This document shows, one piece after another, positions 8,785-11,211 of a DNA stretch of 11,211 bases (position 1 is its first letter; every line of letters starts with the position of its first letter). The notes under the pieces are model-generated. The model made no database searches. It saw only the letters and a list, made by a program, of their open reading frames with translations, and had not been told where the DNA came from. The position numbers were made by a program, and so were the translations under genes. The stretch covers positions 1,171,984 to 1,183,194 of the forward strand of contig JANKJI010000002.1 in the NCBI GenBank assembly GCA_024626585.1, given 5' to 3'. The DNA comes from Ginkgo biloba. Taxonomy: Eukaryota; Streptophyta; Ginkgoopsida; Ginkgoales; Ginkgoaceae.

Positions 8785-8871
8785 ATAATGGTTATGCTTG
8801 CCAAAAAATGAACATGGGAAACAATACCAAAACTGTTATGACATATGACCTCTTCTTATACAAGTAAAACA
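8785..8871 (-). pseudogene. Two degenerate zinc knuckles in gag
   Basis: In the same frame as the G-patch, the first reads C-F-T-C-I-R-R-G-H-M-S-stop-Q-F, with Phe where the last Cys is expected; TGT to TTT would be a single change. The second begins five codons after that expected Cys position with C-F-P-C and then S-F-F-G-K-H, one residue too long before His and again without the last Cys. Two adjacent knuckles are common in gag nucleocapsid domains. Neither copy is intact. Confidence 0.6.
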
Positions 8872-9249
8872 AAGAATATAAGACTTATTTCCATACCTTA
8901 TTGAGCTTCCCTTAATTGAACCTGCATCTAGGATATAGAGTGATGATAAACCTCCTCTCTGCCTTCTCTTTGGTGTCTTCTTTAGATCTGTCTTCTTTCT
9001 ATCCACTCCTTTATTCTTAGGGTTCTCTTCTTCTCTAGTTAGAATGAGATCCTTCTCACAATCTTATTGCTTAATGTGAGAGCCTTCTTCTTGACTATAA
9101 TATGGCTCACTCTTTATTGTTTCTCTTCCATCAAAATGTAGTTAACTCTTTGGTGTTTCCTTGCATTCTTCTTAAGCCTTTACAAAGGTAATTTTAGAAG
9201 ATGTTTCTCTTTGGACTATATTGGAGCATTCTCCAATCTCTTCAATACC

Positions 9250-9462
9250 ACCCAAGTATCCTAGACCTACATTCTATAGCCTAGCATTTACCTCAATAGG
9301 GTTCTTTATTCCTTGGAAATTCTTGCCAAGTCCTTGGCCATTGTAACCCATTTTATTTAGTAGCTTAGTGCCAAATCCTTTAGTGTGCATTTTAATATTA
9401 CCAAAGGTATCATTTGAAGAAAGTGAAACCAATGAGAATCTTACCTTACTTGATTTTTTCAT
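9250..9462 (-). pseudogene. G-patch domain segment of gag
   Basis: A 62-codon frame (9274-9462) shows the glycine pattern of a G-patch: GFG, then MGY ten residues on, GxGLG, a single G and N-P-I. After the stop at 9274-9276 the same frame continues with G-L-G-Y, which often follows G-patches in plant proteins. G-patches bind nucleic acid or helicases in host proteins and also occur in some retroelement polyproteins. The start ([14 protein letters not shown]) resembles plant G-patch proteins generally, so host capture of such a domain is possible. Its position between primer-binding site and zinc knuckles makes it part of gag here. Confidence 0.75.
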
Positions 9463-9894
9463 GGTTTGGACCTCTTATCTAATGGTGGTCTTCTTCCTAA
9501 TAGTAAATTTCTCCTGCTCTTGACCCCTTCACACTCTTCTTGTAGCTTGCCCAATTATCCTTCTTTTTCAGACAACTCTTTTTGTATTTTCTTCCAAACC
9601 TGAGCATTTCTATCCTCCAATTATGTAAAATGACTAAGGAGAGATGTTCCTTCCTATGAGAAATGATTTTTTCATATCTCCAACTCTTCCATTACATGAA
9701 TGAGGAAATTAGTATGGCTAGAAATATTATGGTGTAGCTCTTCATTCTCCTTCTCTAAGCATTGGATCATCTTTCTCAGCTCTTGATTCTCTTCACAGTA
9801 TTGTTGATTGAAGGACCCAAGCTCTTGGAATCTCTCTTATATTGTAACTTTGCTTATAATTCATATTTTATAGCTCCACAAACCTATAAAATTA

Positions 9895-9906
9895 CTCTGA
9901 TACCTA
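9895..9906 (-). other. Primer-binding site, tRNA-iMet type (degenerate)
   Basis: The minus strand reads TAGGTATCAGAG at this place, against the canonical plant TGGTATCAGAGC that pairs with the 3' end of initiator-methionine tRNA. It sits 2 bases inside the LTR end at 9909, at the correct end of the element for minus-strand DNA priming. One mismatch is in the second base; the base after the run is T, not C. Confidence 0.7.
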
Positions 9907-9908
9907 TA

Positions 9909-10163
9909 TGATCTGTAATCCTACAAGCTATACTAGTTAGGATTCACCACATAGATCTTGAGTTAATGTTTTACCTACTATTACCTATTTTACAGTTATT
10001 AGAGATTACAAAAAGTAGAGATAGCTTGACAAACACAATAAATACTAAGAAAAAAATAATGGAAACACATAAGACACCATGTTTACTCTAGATAAAACCT
10101 CACTATGAGGAAAAATGCCAATATTAAATACTCAACTTATTTTATTAAAATAATTTAGGAGAT
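9909..10163 (-). repeat. 5' LTR (right copy), probably truncated
   Basis: Direct repeat of 5919-6173. It begins with TG on the plus strand (CA end on the minus strand) beside the primer-binding site. Similarity to the left copy breaks off abruptly at about 10163, while the left LTR may run on to 6286. The missing part would be U3, where an LTR promoter lies, so this copy could not start transcription normally. AATAAA on the minus strand (complement at 10141-10146) is shared with the other LTR. Deletion or rearrangement at 10163 is inferred. Confidence 0.78.
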
Positions 10164-10955
10164 CTCTTAGATAGTGGATGGTAACGGGTGGATAAAAAAG
10201 TGCATAAAGAATTAATGGACAGGGTCTTAAAAGACCTTTGTAAGGTTCACTTTGAACTAGATTCATAGGTCTTAATGATGAATATGGTCCATGTTTAGGA
10301 TGAACATTAGAACATTATTAGTGATTATGAAGACTTAGCTTGATGGAGTGGTTTCATCTAAGACTAACTTAATGAGTCAGAGCATCAACACATTTAGAAT
10401 ATTGGGCGTCCAATGAAAAAATGAGGGTAAGTCTATGCATCTAATGGTAATGGATCTATATAGGATTTAAGAGTGATTATAGAGATAAGAAGTAAAGTTA
10501 TAACTAGAGAAAAATCATCATCTGGATAGAAATATTCATGGGCAATGGGTGGACACAATAAGCATTATCAAGAATAAAATGTAGTGGTCCTTAAATACTT
10601 CTCCAAAATATTAACGAGATAGTCATGAAGCACACTCAGTGATGAGTGATTTAAAATTTAACTGCTAGGAAAACTAAATAGGATAGGCTCTATGACATTC
10701 TATCTCAAAATTGGCCTAATGAAATGGCTAAAGAAGATCCTAAGATATAGAGGTGGCATGGAAGCTTACATGTGCATCAAATAGATGATGGATCTTATAG
10801 GATGCTATATTGGAAAATAAAGAGGATCGATATAACAAATAAATGTGTTACAAATGTAATTCCCAAATTTATTGTGATAGTTTATTGGTAGCTTTGTTTT
10901 AAGCACACTAAATACATTGGGAAATAATACTGACAAACTTGTACATTCTCAAGTG
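10164..10955. other. AT-rich flank, no gene seen
   Basis: Frames are short on both strands. A plus-strand stretch at about 10690-10850 reads for some 50 codons with one stop, but matches nothing I recognise. No continuation of the R1 repeat or of the LTR was found here. Confidence 0.45.
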
Positions 10956-10968
10956 TTAGCATCAGAGC
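10956..10968 (+). other. Possible degenerate primer-binding site
   Basis: TTAGCATCAGAGC differs from the plant tRNA-iMet site TTGGTATCAGAGC at two positions, both transitions. The preceding bases end in TCTCA at 10950, which could be an LTR end. No matching second LTR is in the window, so this may be chance. Confidence 0.25.
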
Positions 10969-11211
10969 ATATGCCTTTGCTAGAGATGTGAAGACAAACC
11001 CATTCTATACATTGTCTTTATATGTTCACTTGGATACTTGTTAATCGAAAGATGCATCTTATATGGATCTGTAATGAACCTGCAACAATAATCATAAAGA
11101 AACCACAACCAGATAACAACAGAACGCAAAGATCACAAAAGGACGCAAGATGATTATATTATCTTCCACTTCGAGGGTGGTAACCTCCCAATACATAAGA
11201 TAGCAAAACTC
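10969..11211. other. Right edge, one short LTR-like match
   Basis: About 25 bases at 11060-11085 resemble the LTR end at 9905-9928 (shared ATCTGTAAT and CCT(G/A)CAA, with small insertions). No wider similarity to the LTR follows. Nothing else is recognised. Confidence 0.25.

Larger units (their letters stand above)
8482..9863 (-). pseudogene. Broken gag gene: coiled coil, G-patch, CCHC knuckles
   Basis: Gag is the structural protein that packages the element's RNA in virus-like particles. Reading starts about 30 bp after the primer-binding site; a possible ATG (MNYK) is near 9863, but it is out of frame with what follows. From 9836 one frame gives a charged, heptad-like stretch (EENQELRKMIQCLEKENEEL) with stops at 9672, 9654, 9621 and 9555. 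Around 9460-9480 the frame changes. From the ATG at 9460-9462 a second frame runs without net shift to at least 8551. It holds a G-patch (G29FG, MGY 38-40, GQGLG 42-46, NPI 54-56, then LGLGY-like sequence after a stop), a lysine/glutamate-rich linker, a knuckle C-F-T-C-x4-H whose last cysteine is Phe, a damaged second knuckle, and a full C-x2-C-x4-H-x4-C knuckle followed by WKLHPELH. Stops in this frame are at 9274, 9172, 9142, 9064, 8836, 8770 and 8563, and at 8482 after the last knuckle. It is not functional. Confidence 0.82.
5919..10163 (-). mobile_element. Decayed gag-only LTR retrotransposon
   Basis: The element lies on the minus strand between direct repeats at 5919-6173 and 9909-10163. 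Its parts, in transcription order, are the 5' LTR (right), a tRNA-iMet-type primer-binding site, a gag pseudogene with coiled coil, G-patch and zinc knuckles, a 30-31 bp tandem array, about 1.2 kb without recognised coding, a pyrimidine-rich tract (purine-rich on the coding strand) and the 3' LTR (left). I could not read any protease, reverse transcriptase, RNase H or integrase motif on either strand. This matches the plan of non-autonomous gag-only LTR elements (TR-GAG type), which depend on enzymes from other elements. Loss of pol by deletion is the alternative. No flanking target-site duplication was found, probably because the right LTR is cut short. Confidence 0.78.

Noticed and set aside
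10374-10386. GAGTCAGAGCATCAAC as another primer-binding site
   Set aside because: The key GGTATC part is not preserved and no LTR end or partner is visible nearby.
10690-10850. Plus-strand reading of about 50 codons with one stop as a coding remnant
   Set aside because: No motif recognised and no matching repeat or neighbouring coding evidence. Chance is sufficient.
1-11211. tRNA, rRNA, organelle insertions and bacterial-style operons or terminators
   Set aside because: No cloverleaf, rRNA-like core, compact gene array or rho-independent hairpin with T-run was seen on either strand.

Overview
This window looks like intergenic DNA from the nucleus of a plant with a large, repeat-rich genome. 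It is AT-rich, carries no intact protein gene, and its only recognisable coding material is a decayed LTR retrotransposon. The primer-binding site resembles the plant initiator-methionine tRNA type, and the gag contains CCHC zinc knuckles, one of them followed by CWKLHPELH. A gymnosperm is my best guess, but that is inference from general familiarity with such elements, not a search result.

The main structure is a minus-strand LTR element at 5919-10163. A 255-bp direct repeat appears at 5919-6173 and again at 9909-10163. On the minus strand both copies end in CA. Just inside the right copy is a degenerate tRNA-iMet primer-binding site (9895-9906). Reading leftwards from there, the minus strand holds a broken gag gene: a charged coiled-coil-like stretch (9836 to about 9480), a G-patch domain (9462 to about 9250), two degenerate zinc knuckles (8785-8871) and a well-preserved knuckle (8551-8592). 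Beyond that is an array of about twelve 30-31 bp units (7600-7985), part of which can be read as decapeptide repeats. From there to the left LTR I see no protease, reverse transcriptase, RNase H or integrase. The element therefore looks like a gag-only, non-autonomous LTR retrotransposon, or one that lost pol by deletion. Gag is broken by at least eleven in-frame stops and one frame change, so it is a fossil.

Left of this element, a second direct repeat (2360-2553 and 5724-5918) brackets about 3.2 kb with no recognisable coding sequence. Its right copy stops at the LTR border at 5918/5919, which suggests nesting or adjacent insertion. The bracketed DNA holds four degenerate tandem arrays: 51-52 bp x 3, about 50 bp x 2, 59 bp x 3 and about 25 bp x 6.

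The left 2.36 kb and the right 1 kb carry no gene I can support. A relatively GC-rich block at 1085-1460 may be an old retroelement leader or coding remnant. Near the right edge, short stretches resemble a primer-binding site and the end of the LTR described above, so another element may begin or end there. Most open reading frames in the window are no longer than chance allows in such AT-rich DNA. Overall this is layered, decayed transposon sequence, and I see no working gene system.
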